Assembly (NCBI RefSeq): GCF_023283985.1 | Contig: NZ_JAKIKU010000012.1 | Coordinates: 1-64,000, forward strand | Direction of reading: 5' to 3' | DNA length: 64,000 nt | Source of the DNA: Shewanella electrodiphila | Lineage (GTDB): Bacteria > Pseudomonadota > Gammaproteobacteria > Enterobacterales > Shewanellaceae | Shown here: positions 18,679-27,111 of the stretch, one piece after another | Layout of the letters: the number at the start of each line of letters is the position of its first letter | How positions within the stretch are numbered: the first letter of the stretch is position 1 | Notes under the pieces: generated by a model | Told to the model about the DNA's origin: nothing | Database searches by the model: none | What the model saw: the letters and a program-made list of their open reading frames with translations, nothing else | Translations under genes and position numbers: made by a program

Positions 18679-18974
18679 AATACTTCCTTGTTAACTTTAA
18701 GAATACTGTGTGATTAATCGCAATAGTTTGACATACATACTCAAACCATTGATAGCAGCAATCACCACTAAGCCCTAAAAACAGCGTTGTGAGATTAAGA
18801 CTGTGTTTTGCGTTACTGATTTTAGGTTACAACTGCGGGGGAGGCTTTATCGCTAAAACCACATTGGATATCTCATAAAATGATCATCTTGATGTGATAG
18901 CAGAACTTTGTCTGAAGAGGTTACATAAAAAACCACCGAAATAGGGTGGTTTTGGGAGTCAGCTTAGATAGCAG
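18679..18974. other. Intergenic region upstream of gltS
   Basis: This region should contain the gltS promoter and, at 18929-18953, the terminator of the transposase-like gene. No ORF with a credible ribosome binding site was seen. No IS-type terminal inverted repeat could be matched to the other side of the transposase-like gene. Confidence 0.5.
18929..18953 (-). terminator. Terminator downstream of the transposase-like gene
   Basis: The stem AAAACCACC (18929-18937) pairs with GGTGGTTTT (18945-18953). On the minus strand the second arm runs into a T tract, so it fits termination of leftward transcription from the permease and transposase-like genes. Confidence 0.7.
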
Positions 18975-19020
18975 TGTATTTAGTTAGCTGTGCATTTAGT
19001 TAGGTGATCACTTAGTTAAG
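18975..19020. repeat. Three imperfect 14-16-bp direct repeats
   Basis: The core TTTAGTTAG occurs at 18979-18987 and 18995-19003 and in altered form (CTTAGTTAAG) at 19011-19020, a 16-nt period. The array straddles the stop codon (19008-19010) of the transposase-like gene. Confidence 0.5.
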
Positions 19021-20021
19021 TGTTTGCTTAATTTCAGGACTTCAACGGCGGTTTTACCTAAGGTATAGCGGCCAGCAATGGCATATTGATGATTATAGCG
19101 GTCTAACCATTTTTGTAATTGTTGGTTGAGTTCTTCAATAGTCGTAATGCGATGATTCTTTAAAAATGGCGCATAAAATTCATCGTAGGTTAGCTGTTGA
19201 AAACGAGCAGCTAAGCCGTTAACCACAGGGCCATTATAGGCACGCATTTGAATGTGGTTGATATCAGCGTGGTCGAGTAAATCTTTAAATGGCGCACTTT
19301 GTTTACCAGAGAATTCAGCCCCTCTATCGGTCAGTAGGCTGTTAATTTTGATCTGTTGCTGCATGTACCATGGCTGAACCGTAGATTGCAAAAAGTTCGC
19401 TGCAGTACTTGAGTCTTTATTATCACTGATAATCGCAATGGCATACTGACTATAAGCATCAATGAAAGTGTGCTGATAGAGCTGACCCATAGGATCAACA
19501 TTGCCAATACTAAAGGTATCTTGCACACAAACATCACCTGGGTATTTACAATCTAACGCTGATTCATTTTGCTCGAGTTTATAAAGCTGCTCCATATCAT
19601 GCTGGCTTTTAAAGCTAAGTTGGTTTTGCTGACGTAAACGGCTATTAAGCGCCACTAGGCGGTTTTTCTTGGTTTCAAGATTGTGCCTCACCCAAATGGT
19701 ACGCACACCGCTGGCGGAAATAGTACAACCACGGGCAGTCAGAAGTTCTGCAGCTTTCGCTTGACCATAATTAGGGTAATCGAGTGCGATTTCGATGACT
19801 TGGTCTTCAACTTCTTGTGATACACGGTTTTTAAGCGCAGGTTTCTTGCGTGAAAGGTTTTTAAGCCCGCGTTCACCTGCTTCTTCATATTGCTTTTTAA
19901 AGCGGTAATAGCTGTCACGGCTATAACCCATAATGTCGCAGGCTTTACTGATGCTACCCAGTTCAGTTGCTAACTGAAGCAGAGCGAGTTTACTGCGAAT
20001 TTCATTTTTATTTGAATTCAT
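19008..20021 (-). CDS. IS481-type transposase homologue lacking the catalytic glutamate
   Basis: A 337-residue uninterrupted protein. It has an N-terminal helix-turn-helix (about 10-65, GSISKACDIMGYSRDSYYRF), a second HTH (about 66-115) and an integrase-type DDE core. The first two acids are present (D168 in VQDTF, D232 in LLTDRGAEF). At the third position, where IS481 relatives read NGxxERF, this protein reads NGLAARF, so the glutamate is replaced by A272. The usual RPHQGR is also changed (YAIAGR). It starts 40 nt downstream of the anion permease on the same strand, and no flanking inverted repeats were seen. It looks like a resident, perhaps domesticated, DNA-binding protein rather than an active element. 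Confidence 0.82.
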   Translation of the reverse strand: MNSNKNEIRSKLALLQLATELGSISKACDIMGYSRDSYYRFKKQYEEAGERGLKNLSRKKPALKNRVSQEVEDQVIEIALDYPNYGQAKAAELLTARGCTISASGVRTIWVRHNLETKKNRLVALNSRLRQQNQLSFKSQHDMEQLYKLEQNESALDCKYPGDVCVQDTFSIGNVDPMGQLYQHTFIDAYSQYAIAIISDNKDSSTAANFLQSTVQPWYMQQQIKINSLLTDRGAEFSGKQSAPFKDLLDHADINHIQMRAYNGPVVNGLAARFQQLTYDEFYAPFLKNHRITTIEELNQQLQKWLDRYNHQYAIAGRYTLGKTAVEVLKLSKHLTK

Positions 20022-20061
20022 ATCTGCTTATTATCGTTAAGTTATTACCACAAAATCCATC

Positions 20062-21663
20062 TTACCAAAAAACACCGTTAGGGGCATATCCTAACCACTT
20101 AAACCAAGTCTCACCCATTAAAATACTGGTAGCCCAACCAATCATCAACATGGTAAAACCAAACTTAAAGCTGTCACTTAAGCTGTATTGATCGGTTGAG
20201 TAAAGCAGCAAAGCTGGCTTACTGTTAAATGGCAGCACATAAACGTGCTCGATTAACAGCGCCACAGGTAGAGCTAAGCTCATAATTGGAAAATCAAAAC
20301 GTTGAGCAATACCAATGGCAATGGGCACAAATAGCATAGTGCGCATGGTTTTAGATTGGAATACCAGTGAGCTTAATAGCATCGCGCCTGTCAGCATAAT
20401 ATAGAACACGCTAAATGGTGTTGATTCATCTAAGCCAAAGTATTCAAGGCTAAAGTTAACCGCAAGGTTAGGTAAGTCAGTTTGCTTAAAGCCTGCACCT
20501 AGAGTGTATGCACCTGCAGAGAACAGTAATAAATGCCAAGGCACATCGACTTGGTTCCAGTTCACAACCCCAATACGCGGGCTTAATGCGACAATCGCCC
20601 CAATGAATGCAATCGCAGTTGCACTGACGCCGTGGTATTTGTCGGTGGCCCAAAAAACTAAAATAGTCACAAAAATCACGATAGATTTAATCTCACGGAA
20701 CGAGACTTTACCCATTTTATCTAATTCTTGTTGTAAGCGTTCCATCCCCCCTTCGATTTGTGGCAGGCGCTCTTCAGGTGACAGTGGGAAAAAGACCTTC
20801 GTTGCCAGTAACCAGCCAATCACAATCATGCAGATGACAATTGGCATGGCGACTATCATCCAGTCGGCAAAGAAGAAACTGCTGCCAATAGCACCAGCTA
20901 TCAGACTTGCAGCTAATAGGTTAGCACCTGAGCCTGTGACAAACGCACCAGCACATAAGTTAATCTGTAATAGGTTTTGCAGGACTAAATTTCGGCCGAA
21001 GTTGTTTTTATTTTCTCCGCCTCTTGCGCCATAGACCGCAGCAATCACCATAAAAATAGGCATCAAAATCGCAGCCTTTGCTGTGGTCGCAGAAATAAAG
21101 GCAGACAAGGCTAAGTTAATCACCATAAAACTGTAAAAAATCGGTGTCGCACTGGTACCAAAACGGCAGATAAACCATAAGGCAAAGCGTTTTGCAGCAC
21201 CCGAAGACACCAACATGGAAGCTAGGATGAAAGATAGAATGTTTAACCACATAATTGGATGCCCAAGCTGGGCGTAGGCTTGGCGTTCAGGCAGTACACC
21301 GGTCAGAACTAAGGCAATAATGACCATTAATGAGGTGAGATAATTGGGGATTGGTTCAGTAATCCATAAAATAACCGCAGTGCAGAAAATGGCTAACATC
21401 GCCTGCCCATGCCAGCTAAATTCTGTCAGGCCGACATTGTGAAAATGTTCTGCAGCTGACTTGCTTAACATTGATGAGTCAAAATCTGTCAAAAAAGAGG
21501 CTGGGTTGCCCGTCAGTAAAAAGATAAATGCCGCCAACGCTATCCATATACCACTTTTAGCTAACCATAACTCGAAGTTAGTTTTTGATCTGACAGGTAG
21601 CCGTTCCATTTTGTATTGGTTCATATCAAGTGGATCAATCTTATCAGTTATCTCTTTGCTCAT
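20062..21663 (-). CDS. DASS (SLC13)-family sodium/anion symporter
   Basis: A 533-residue inner-membrane transporter with about twelve hydrophobic segments after a 35-residue cytoplasmic N-terminus. Family features include ILWITEPIPNYLTSLMVI, GHPIMWLNILSF, the first substrate loop TGSGANLLA and the second loop QSKTMRTMLF. DASS carriers take up di- and tricarboxylates, sulfate or phosphate; the variant loops (GSGAN rather than SNT or GTPTN) leave the substrate open. It is transcribed divergently from the CYTH-type cluster, and an FNR-like dyad lies at 21728-21741. The transposase homologue follows 40 nt downstream. Confidence 0.88.
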   Translation of the reverse strand: MSKEITDKIDPLDMNQYKMERLPVRSKTNFELWLAKSGIWIALAAFIFLLTGNPASFLTDFDSSMLSKSAAEHFHNVGLTEFSWHGQAMLAIFCTAVILWITEPIPNYLTSLMVIIALVLTGVLPERQAYAQLGHPIMWLNILSFILASMLVSSGAAKRFALWFICRFGTSATPIFYSFMVINLALSAFISATTAKAAILMPIFMVIAAVYGARGGENKNNFGRNLVLQNLLQINLCAGAFVTGSGANLLAASLIAGAIGSSFFFADWMIVAMPIVICMIVIGWLLATKVFFPLSPEERLPQIEGGMERLQQELDKMGKVSFREIKSIVIFVTILVFWATDKYHGVSATAIAFIGAIVALSPRIGVVNWNQVDVPWHLLLFSAGAYTLGAGFKQTDLPNLAVNFSLEYFGLDESTPFSVFYIMLTGAMLLSSLVFQSKTMRTMLFVPIAIGIAQRFDFPIMSLALPVALLIEHVYVLPFNSKPALLLYSTDQYSLSDSFKFGFTMLMIGWATSILMGETWFKWLGYAPNGVFW

Positions 21664-21727
21664 CTTGTTGTGACCTTAAGCTATATTCCATTTGCAATAA
21701 CCATAACCGTTAAAGCCGTAATAAAAA

Positions 21728-21741
21728 TGGATCAAGATCAA
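21728..21741. promoter_or_regulatory. Candidate FNR/EtrA-type box
   Basis: TGGATCAAGATCAA matches the FNR-family consensus TTGAT-N4-ATCAA with a single mismatch. It is 65-78 nt upstream of the DASS permease start. EtrA is the Shewanella FNR orthologue; CRP-family proteins with related sites are the alternative. Confidence 0.5.
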
Positions 21742-21897
21742 TAAATTATCTTAATAGTTTTTAATTAATATTTTAACTAACTGTCGGTGTGGTTTTTTAC
21801 TTGTTATATTTGATTGTTTTTAAAGGTTTTTTGATTTGGTAGTAATTGTTTTTATTTATATCGTGTAAGATTAGGTTGAGACTAAAATTAATAAAAC

Positions 21898-21921
21898 ATG
21901 ATCTAGATCTGTTTTTTTTAC
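21898..21921. promoter_or_regulatory. GATC dyad followed by GTTTTTTTTAC element
   Basis: ATGATCTAGATCTG (21898-21911), containing the palindrome GATCTAGATC, has a diverged FNR-like geometry (ATGAT-N4-ATCTG). It is followed at once by GTTTTTTTTAC (21911-21921). The same combination recurs upstream of the porin gene at 24697-24721, suggesting shared control of the two transcription units. Confidence 0.45.
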
Positions 21922-21984
21922 TCAACACAGGAGTACTGTAAATGGGTACTTAATAACAAACGAAATAAATTTAAAGGAAACAGT

Positions 21985-22620
21985 ATGTCTGAATTAACAA
22001 TTGGTGAAATTTCTAAACCACGCTTTGAGTTCCGTACTTTTGGGCAAGACTTTACTGAAGCCGCAGAGCGTATGGCGCGCCTATCTGTTCCGGTTCCTGA
22101 AAAGGTATGGCGTCGTGAAAGTGACGAAATTTATATTATGTCTCGCACTAATGATTTGAATAACACTAAGATTCGCGATGGCAAAATGGACGTTAAAAGT
22201 TACGTACAAACCGTAGATGGTTTAGAGCAGTGGGATCCAAAATTAAAAGCGGAATTTCCGATCAGTAAAGTTCAGTTAGAACAAGAAATCTTCCCTGCGT
22301 TCATGGTGGAGCAACCTGCATTAGCCAAAGATAGCTATAGCTTCGAAGAATTTATCGCTATCATCGACGCCCATCCTGATTTACAAGCCGTTAAGATTCA
22401 TAAAGAACGTTTTGGTTATATGGTCAATAACACCATCTGTGAAGTGGCAAATGTGTTAGTCAATGGCGCAAGACTTGTCAGCGTAAACAGTGAATCAACA
22501 GAATTAGATGACATTCACACCACAGTTAAAGACTTACACTTAGCGGGTGTTGAAAACATTAATTACCTTCAAGCGATTAAGCGCGTTATCGGTATGAAGA
22601 ACCTACCACTAGCTAATTAA
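21985..22620 (+). CDS. Uncharacterised protein with a CYTH-like pattern
   Basis: A 211-residue soluble protein without signal peptide or membrane segment; I do not recognise a named family with certainty. The stretch VWRRESDEIYIMSRTNDL, then NTKIRDGKMDVKSYV, and later KERFGYMVNNTICEVANVLVNG alternates charged and hydrophobic residues in short strands. That is the pattern of a triphosphate-tunnel (CYTH) barrel, but the canonical ExExK start is not evident. It is the first gene of a cluster with a true CYTH protein 53 nt downstream. A phosphate- or nucleotide-related role is inference. Confidence 0.72.
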   Translation: MSELTIGEISKPRFEFRTFGQDFTEAAERMARLSVPVPEKVWRRESDEIYIMSRTNDLNNTKIRDGKMDVKSYVQTVDGLEQWDPKLKAEFPISKVQLEQEIFPAFMVEQPALAKDSYSFEEFIAIIDAHPDLQAVKIHKERFGYMVNNTICEVANVLVNGARLVSVNSESTELDDIHTTVKDLHLAGVENINYLQAIKRVIGMKNLPLAN

Positions 22621-22673
22621 GCTTGCATGAGCATTACATCATCATACTTTTTTATAAATAGGGCATAGCTATC

Positions 22674-23144
22674 ATGGCACAAGAAATTGAACGCAAGTAT
22701 TTAGTATCAAGTGAAGAATTTAAAGCACAAGCGGGTAAGTCGGTTCGTATTATCCAAGGTTACTTAAGTAGCGTGCCTGAGCGCACAGTGCGAGTGCGTG
22801 TAAAAGGTGACAAAGGGTTTTTAACGATTAAAGGTATTGGTAATGAGTCAGGTGCGTCGCGTTATGAATGGGAAAAAGAGATCTCTGTTGAAGAGGCGCA
22901 AGAACTACTGAAAATCTGCGAACCAGGTGTTATCGATAAAACCCGATACCTCGTTGATCATCAAGGACACATCTTTGAAGTCGACGAGTTCTACGGCAGT
23001 AACCAAGGATTGACCGTTGCTGAAGTCGAATTAACTGACGAAGCACAAACGGTCAATAAGCCAAGCTGGTTAGCAGAAGAAGTGACGGGTGATGCACGTT
23101 ATTACAACTCTATGCTTATGAAGCAACCATTTACGCAATGGTAG
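22674..23144 (+). CDS. CYTH-domain protein, probable inorganic triphosphatase
   Basis: A 156-residue single-domain CYTH (triphosphate tunnel metalloenzyme). It opens with EIERKYLV, giving the ExExK metal signature (E4, E6, K8). Tunnel strands follow: RTVRVRVKG, GFLTIKG, YEWEKEI, DKTRYLV, FEVDEFYG and TVAEVEL. Small bacterial members such as the Nitrosomonas enzyme cleave inorganic tripolyphosphate. It is cytosolic. The next gene starts 9 nt after its stop, so the two are coupled. Confidence 0.9.
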   Translation: MAQEIERKYLVSSEEFKAQAGKSVRIIQGYLSSVPERTVRVRVKGDKGFLTIKGIGNESGASRYEWEKEISVEEAQELLKICEPGVIDKTRYLVDHQGHIFEVDEFYGSNQGLTVAEVELTDEAQTVNKPSWLAEEVTGDARYYNSMLMKQPFTQW

Positions 23145-23153
23145 GCTGAAACC

Positions 23154-24476
23154 ATGTTGTCGCTATCGATAGCTGATCAGTACCACTTAACAATTCAGGT
23201 GGATATTCCGCCTGAATTAAGTCGAGTACAATTGCAGGCCTATTTTTTCTTTCCTGCCAAACTAGCTGACAATAGCGACGTCATGAATAAAAGCAGCTTT
23301 TATCACAATTTGTTGCAACAACAACAATTGGTCAAAGTCGAGCCCATTAGTTGTCACACCATTGACCGTGATTTACTCATTATTAAGCAAACTGCTTATG
23401 CTTCCGCCCAAGCTAATCAGAGTCGCTATGTACTAGCGTTGTCTGAATTTGTCAGTGGTATTGTTGATTTACAAGAGAATGCTAGCTTAGCGCAGTTGGC
23501 CTATATCGGTGATCAAATAGAGCAATTTTCACGGATCCACGATAACGAACAATTACTCACCCAAGGTCAGCTATTTAAGTTGGCACTACATTTATTAATG
23601 TATCACTATCATCAATCTCTGTTACAGGCTAAACACCAGGCCAGTAAAGAAGATAAGCTTTGGCTGACTGTTCAAATACAACGGCTTTGCGTAGATGCCG
23701 ATATACTGAAGATTAAGTTATCTCCTACCTCAGAAGCTGGAAGAGAGAAATTACTTAATCGATTACACATCGCTAAACGGGTGATCCATCGTCCACACCA
23801 ATTAACTCGTAAGAAACTTAAAGATGGTGAAGTGGCTGAACAATTGATCTTTGGTTTTGCAGCCGCATTAGCAATGGCATTTGCTACAGGTATCGCCTTT
23901 GCGACTCAAAAAGCTTTTGGCAATTTTTCTACACCATTTTTTTTCTCTCTGGTGTTGTCGTATATCTTCAAAGACCGGATTAAAGAGTTGGGGCGTAATT
24001 ACTTAATGGAGAAATATTTCTCTAAGTATTCACAGCATCATTATCGGTTCTATCAACACGGTTCCAGCCAATTAGTGTATGACGCTAAAGAGGCGGTATA
24101 CCGACAAAAACCTGCTGAGCTACCTGAAAAAGTAAATGCATTACGTAAACGCTTTTATCGGGCAGAAAGCCATAGTTTTAAAGAAGCGCTCGTCTATAAG
24201 CGAAGTTATACATCGCATACCCATTCACAACCAAATTCCCAATTTAAGTTTAAAGATAAACTTACAGTTAATTTAAGTAAGCGTTTACGGTTACTGCCAA
24301 GAATGGTGCGATCACATTGGGAGGAAACGGAGAGTAATATTAAGCTCCACAATGTGCATAGTGTCTATCCTATCAACATTGTTTTAGTCACTAAAACTGA
24401 CAGTGGTTGTAGTTATTATCGATATAAATTAACCACAAGTCGCAAAGGTATTCATAGATTAGAGCAAGTCGAATAA
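23154..24476 (+). CDS. Uncharacterised two-TM protein of the CYTH cluster
   Basis: A 440-residue protein I do not recognise. Residues 1-225 are soluble and rich in Gln and His, with helical stretches around 95-210. Two adjacent membrane segments follow at about 231-252 and 259-272. A basic cytoplasmic-type region follows (KDRIKELGRNYLMEKYF), and a C-terminal soluble part of about 165 residues ends in short strands (INIVLVTKTDSG). There is no signal peptide. It starts 9 nt after the CYTH gene, which ties the two functionally. It could be a membrane platform for a phosphate- or polyphosphate-related activity, but nothing in the sequence proves that. Confidence 0.75.
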   Translation: MLSLSIADQYHLTIQVDIPPELSRVQLQAYFFFPAKLADNSDVMNKSSFYHNLLQQQQLVKVEPISCHTIDRDLLIIKQTAYASAQANQSRYVLALSEFVSGIVDLQENASLAQLAYIGDQIEQFSRIHDNEQLLTQGQLFKLALHLLMYHYHQSLLQAKHQASKEDKLWLTVQIQRLCVDADILKIKLSPTSEAGREKLLNRLHIAKRVIHRPHQLTRKKLKDGEVAEQLIFGFAAALAMAFATGIAFATQKAFGNFSTPFFFSLVLSYIFKDRIKELGRNYLMEKYFSKYSQHHYRFYQHGSSQLVYDAKEAVYRQKPAELPEKVNALRKRFYRAESHSFKEALVYKRSYTSHTHSQPNSQFKFKDKLTVNLSKRLRLLPRMVRSHWEETESNIKLHNVHSVYPINIVLVTKTDSGCSYYRYKLTTSRKGIHRLEQVE

Positions 24477-24805
24477 GCACTTGTTGAGTTTAGTATAGGT
24501 TTTTAATTGACAAAAACTTTCAATAATTAATATATAAATAAGCATTTAAATCAACAGCATGCAAAAAGAGTGGCTTATGAGAATATGATTTTCATAAGTC
24601 GCTTTCGGCTGACTTAAAAAAATCTGCAATTGGATTATTTTACATTTCGTCTTAGATCACTTTTTACGCAAGATTGTAAGATTAAGTTGTAATTAGTTGA
24701 TGTTGATCATGTTTTTTTTACAGCCGTAGTTCTACTCTATGGCTAACGAGATAGAAACATTTTTGTTCCAAATTAAGTAATAAAAATAATCTAAGGAAGA
24801 TGAAG
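24477..24805. other. Intergenic region upstream of the porin gene
   Basis: This 329-nt AT-rich region contains an imperfect stem-loop at 24569-24603 (CTTATGA/TCATAAG core) with no clear T tract. It also holds the FNR-like box plus GTTTTTTTTAC element at 24697-24721, and AAGGA at 24793-24797 before the porin start. No convincing ORF was seen. Confidence 0.55.
24697..24721. promoter_or_regulatory. Candidate FNR-type box followed by GTTTTTTTTAC
   Basis: TTGATGTTGATCAT (24697-24710) matches TTGAT-N4-ATCAA with one mismatch and is followed directly by GTTTTTTTTAC (24711-24721). It is about 85-110 nt upstream of the porin start. The T-run element is identical to that in front of the CYTH-type cluster at 21911-21921. 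Confidence 0.5.
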
Positions 24806-26152
24806 ATGAGCAAAGAAAATGTGTTGTCAGTTTCAGGAGTTGCTAAAGCAGTAGCAATATCATTATTTTGTTTTTCAGGTGCCACTATGGCGGCTGATAC
24901 CGATCGCGTTACAGAGTTAGAAGAACGCTTAGATGCGTTAGAAATGGAGCTGATTGAAGCCCAAGATGCTGCTAACAAAAAAGATAGATTAAAATTCTCT
25001 AGCAGCAGCCCGTCACCAGAGTTCATTTCTCAAGATGGTAAATCTACCATGGAGTTTTCTGGTCGAATTCAATTGGACTATGTTAACTACGATGATTTTT
25101 ACACTGGAAGTAAGCGTGAGTTTGAAGGTGGAGCCAATACGGTCGATTTTCGTCGTGTTCGATTTGGGGTCGAAGGCTACTTTTCAAATGTATGGAAATA
25201 CTCGTTAGAATTTGATTTTGATGGCGAGTCTGAAGTTGAAGTGAAAGATGCGAACGTGACTTATCGCGGCTGGGGAAATTCAGAGTTGACCATGGGTTTC
25301 CAGAAATATGGTTTTGGTCTTGAAGCCACGAACAGTTCGGCACATTTAGCTTTCTTAGAACGTGCAAGTACAGATACATTTGCACCTGATCGTAATGTCG
25401 GCGTGCAGTGGCTTTATAAAGGTAATGATTACAACTTGGTGTTGGGCTACGGTACTACTGCCAATATTAATGACGACGACTTAAACTTTAAGCAAGATGT
25501 CTATAACGGCCGTTTTACCATGGCGCCGATTAATAACAGTGACCATTTACTACATCTTGGTGTCAGTGGTATGTACACCAACAATAACAGTGAAGCTGTA
25601 GAAACGCGCTACCGTGCTCGTCCTAGCAGCAAGCCTGTCAGCCGCACCATTGATACTGGTAAATTTGATGCCGAATCAGTACAAAGCTATGGTTTAGAGG
25701 TGGCTTATCAGCACAGAAACTTATTAATTCAAGGTGAATATGTCACTTCAATGGCTGATCAGATTGATGATGAATCTGTGACAGTTGATGCTTACTACTT
25801 ACAAGCGGTTTATACCTTAACGGGTGAACAATGGAATTACAGTGGTAAGAAAGGGAAATTTAAATCGATTAAACCTGCCAATGCAATTTCTGCTGGTGGC
25901 TATGGCGCATGGGAATTAGCAGCTCGTGTTGATGTGGCAAACTTTGATGATACAGATGCTGGTATCACTGGCGGTGAAAAAACGGATTATATCCTTGGTG
26001 TGAATTGGTACTTAGAAAACAACCTCAAAGCGCAGTTTAACTATGTGCATACTCAAGCTGATTACCAAAAACCATACACAGATATTAATGGCGTAGAAAT
26101 GTACGACCAAGATGGCAATATCTTCCAAGCAAGATTGCAGTTTGCATTTTAA
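24806..26152 (+). CDS. OprO/OprP-type anion-selective porin
   Basis: A 448-residue outer-membrane porin. The signal peptide ends near ATMA-ADTD. A short coiled-coil segment (RVTELEERLDALEMEL) typical of trimeric OprP-type porins follows, then a barrel with MEFSGRIQLDYV, FRRVRFGVEGYF, YYLQAVYTLTGE, GAWELAARVDVANF and a terminal RLQFAF. Such porins favour phosphate or pyrophosphate. A basic loop (TRYRARPSSKPVSR) fits anion selectivity. The ATG at 24806 is preferred over 24800 because AAGGA lies 8 nt upstream of it. A CYTH-like secreted protein follows 16 nt downstream. Confidence 0.9.
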   Translation: MSKENVLSVSGVAKAVAISLFCFSGATMAADTDRVTELEERLDALEMELIEAQDAANKKDRLKFSSSSPSPEFISQDGKSTMEFSGRIQLDYVNYDDFYTGSKREFEGGANTVDFRRVRFGVEGYFSNVWKYSLEFDFDGESEVEVKDANVTYRGWGNSELTMGFQKYGFGLEATNSSAHLAFLERASTDTFAPDRNVGVQWLYKGNDYNLVLGYGTTANINDDDLNFKQDVYNGRFTMAPINNSDHLLHLGVSGMYTNNNSEAVETRYRARPSSKPVSRTIDTGKFDAESVQSYGLEVAYQHRNLLIQGEYVTSMADQIDDESVTVDAYYLQAVYTLTGEQWNYSGKKGKFKSIKPANAISAGGYGAWELAARVDVANFDDTDAGITGGEKTDYILGVNWYLENNLKAQFNYVHTQADYQKPYTDINGVEMYDQDGNIFQARLQFAF

Positions 26153-26168
26153 CTGAAGGATAATTCTG

Positions 26169-26996
26169 ATGAGAAATAATCTATTTTTAATCGGCCTAGT
26201 GAATGTATGTTTAAGTTCGAGTGCCTATGCGCTATCGCCTGATGCATTCACTTCACTTGAGTATCATGTGAATACTGGCACGGCTAAAACACTGCCTTAT
26301 GCGGCTTCGAAACAAACTGATGATTTTAAACAAGCTTTTAATTTCATTGATTTAGAAGAACGCTTAAAAGTAAAGTTGGTGACTTATATTGATACGCCTA
26401 ACCGAGCTTTTAAAGCTAAATCGATCAATATTCGAGTACGTGAAGATTTAAGTAAACCACGTAAGAGTAAAATCACAGTCAAGTTACGCGCTGCCGATCC
26501 ACAAAGCTTTGGTGATGTATCGAATTACCGTAAAGCTGAGATTGACTATACCGAAGGTAAAGCGGCTTACAGTGTGAGCTATGATATTCCTTATTCACCT
26601 GCTGACATTGATGTGAAAAATGTCGATATGGAAGCGGTATTTGCCATCTTAAAACGCAATACCGCTATGTGGGAGATTGTTGGTGATATTTATGAAGCAA
26701 ATAAAGCCGACTTAATCCAAACCATGGTTATGCGAACTCATGGTTGGGAAGGCACGGTAAAAGACAAACGGTTTGATGATGTTGAAGTCGATTTTCAAGT
26801 CTGGACGCCATATTACCGCAAGCCACGTATCAGCTTTAATGAATTTTCATTTAAGGGCCATGTGAAAGATAAAGCGCGCTTAGAGGAGATGTACCAACAT
26901 TTATATCAACAAATTGAAGCTGTTGGATATGAACATGGTCATAGCGGCTCGAAAACCAGCTCTACCTTTAAAATGAGTAAAGGATTTACTAAGTAA
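26169..26996 (+). CDS. Secreted protein with a CYTH-like pattern
   Basis: A 275-residue protein with a clear Sec signal peptide (residues 1-21, ending SAYA-LS), so it is periplasmic or secreted. The mature part shows the alternating strand pattern of a triphosphate tunnel: EERLKVKLVTYIDTP, KSINIRVREDL, KSKITVKLRA, YRKAEIDYT and later VEVDFQVW. A strict ExExK motif is absent, so catalysis is uncertain. AAGGA precedes the ATG, and it lies 16 nt after the anion porin with no terminator between. A role in handling condensed phosphates entering through the porin is inference. Confidence 0.75.
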   Translation: MRNNLFLIGLVNVCLSSSAYALSPDAFTSLEYHVNTGTAKTLPYAASKQTDDFKQAFNFIDLEERLKVKLVTYIDTPNRAFKAKSINIRVREDLSKPRKSKITVKLRAADPQSFGDVSNYRKAEIDYTEGKAAYSVSYDIPYSPADIDVKNVDMEAVFAILKRNTAMWEIVGDIYEANKADLIQTMVMRTHGWEGTVKDKRFDDVEVDFQVWTPYYRKPRISFNEFSFKGHVKDKARLEEMYQHLYQQIEAVGYEHGHSGSKTSSTFKMSKGFTK

Positions 26997-27111
26997 GTTC
27001 CACTGAGTTCATCCAATGACCAGGTACTGCGCCCCCATCACTCCCTGATGTAGTGCTTGGTCATTTCTCATCTTAATTCCCCCCTTAATTAACCCTAACA
27101 AAGGAGATGCC

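Larger units (their letters stand above)
21664..21984. other. Divergent control region between the DASS permease and the CYTH-type cluster
   Basis: This 321-nt, very AT-rich intergenic region contains the FNR/EtrA-like dyad at 21728-21741, the GATC-rich element at 21898-21920 with its eight-T run, and a GGAAAC ribosome binding site before the ATG at 21985. No ORF was seen. Confidence 0.6.

Noticed and set aside
18970-20061. Complete insertion sequence with terminal inverted repeats
   Set aside because: No matching inverted ends or target duplication could be seen around the transposase-like gene, and the gene lacks the catalytic glutamate.
20504-21034. Plus-strand frame of 176 codons opposite the DASS permease
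   Set aside because: Long only because the opposite gene lacks certain codons; residues are of shadow type (Ile, Pro, Thr, Lys rich) and there is no ribosome binding site.
27015-27065. Terminator between the secreted CYTH-like gene and the DUF47 gene
   Set aside because: The 8-bp arms AATGACCA and TGGTCATT are far apart (35 nt) with no T tract, so it is at most a weak stem-loop.
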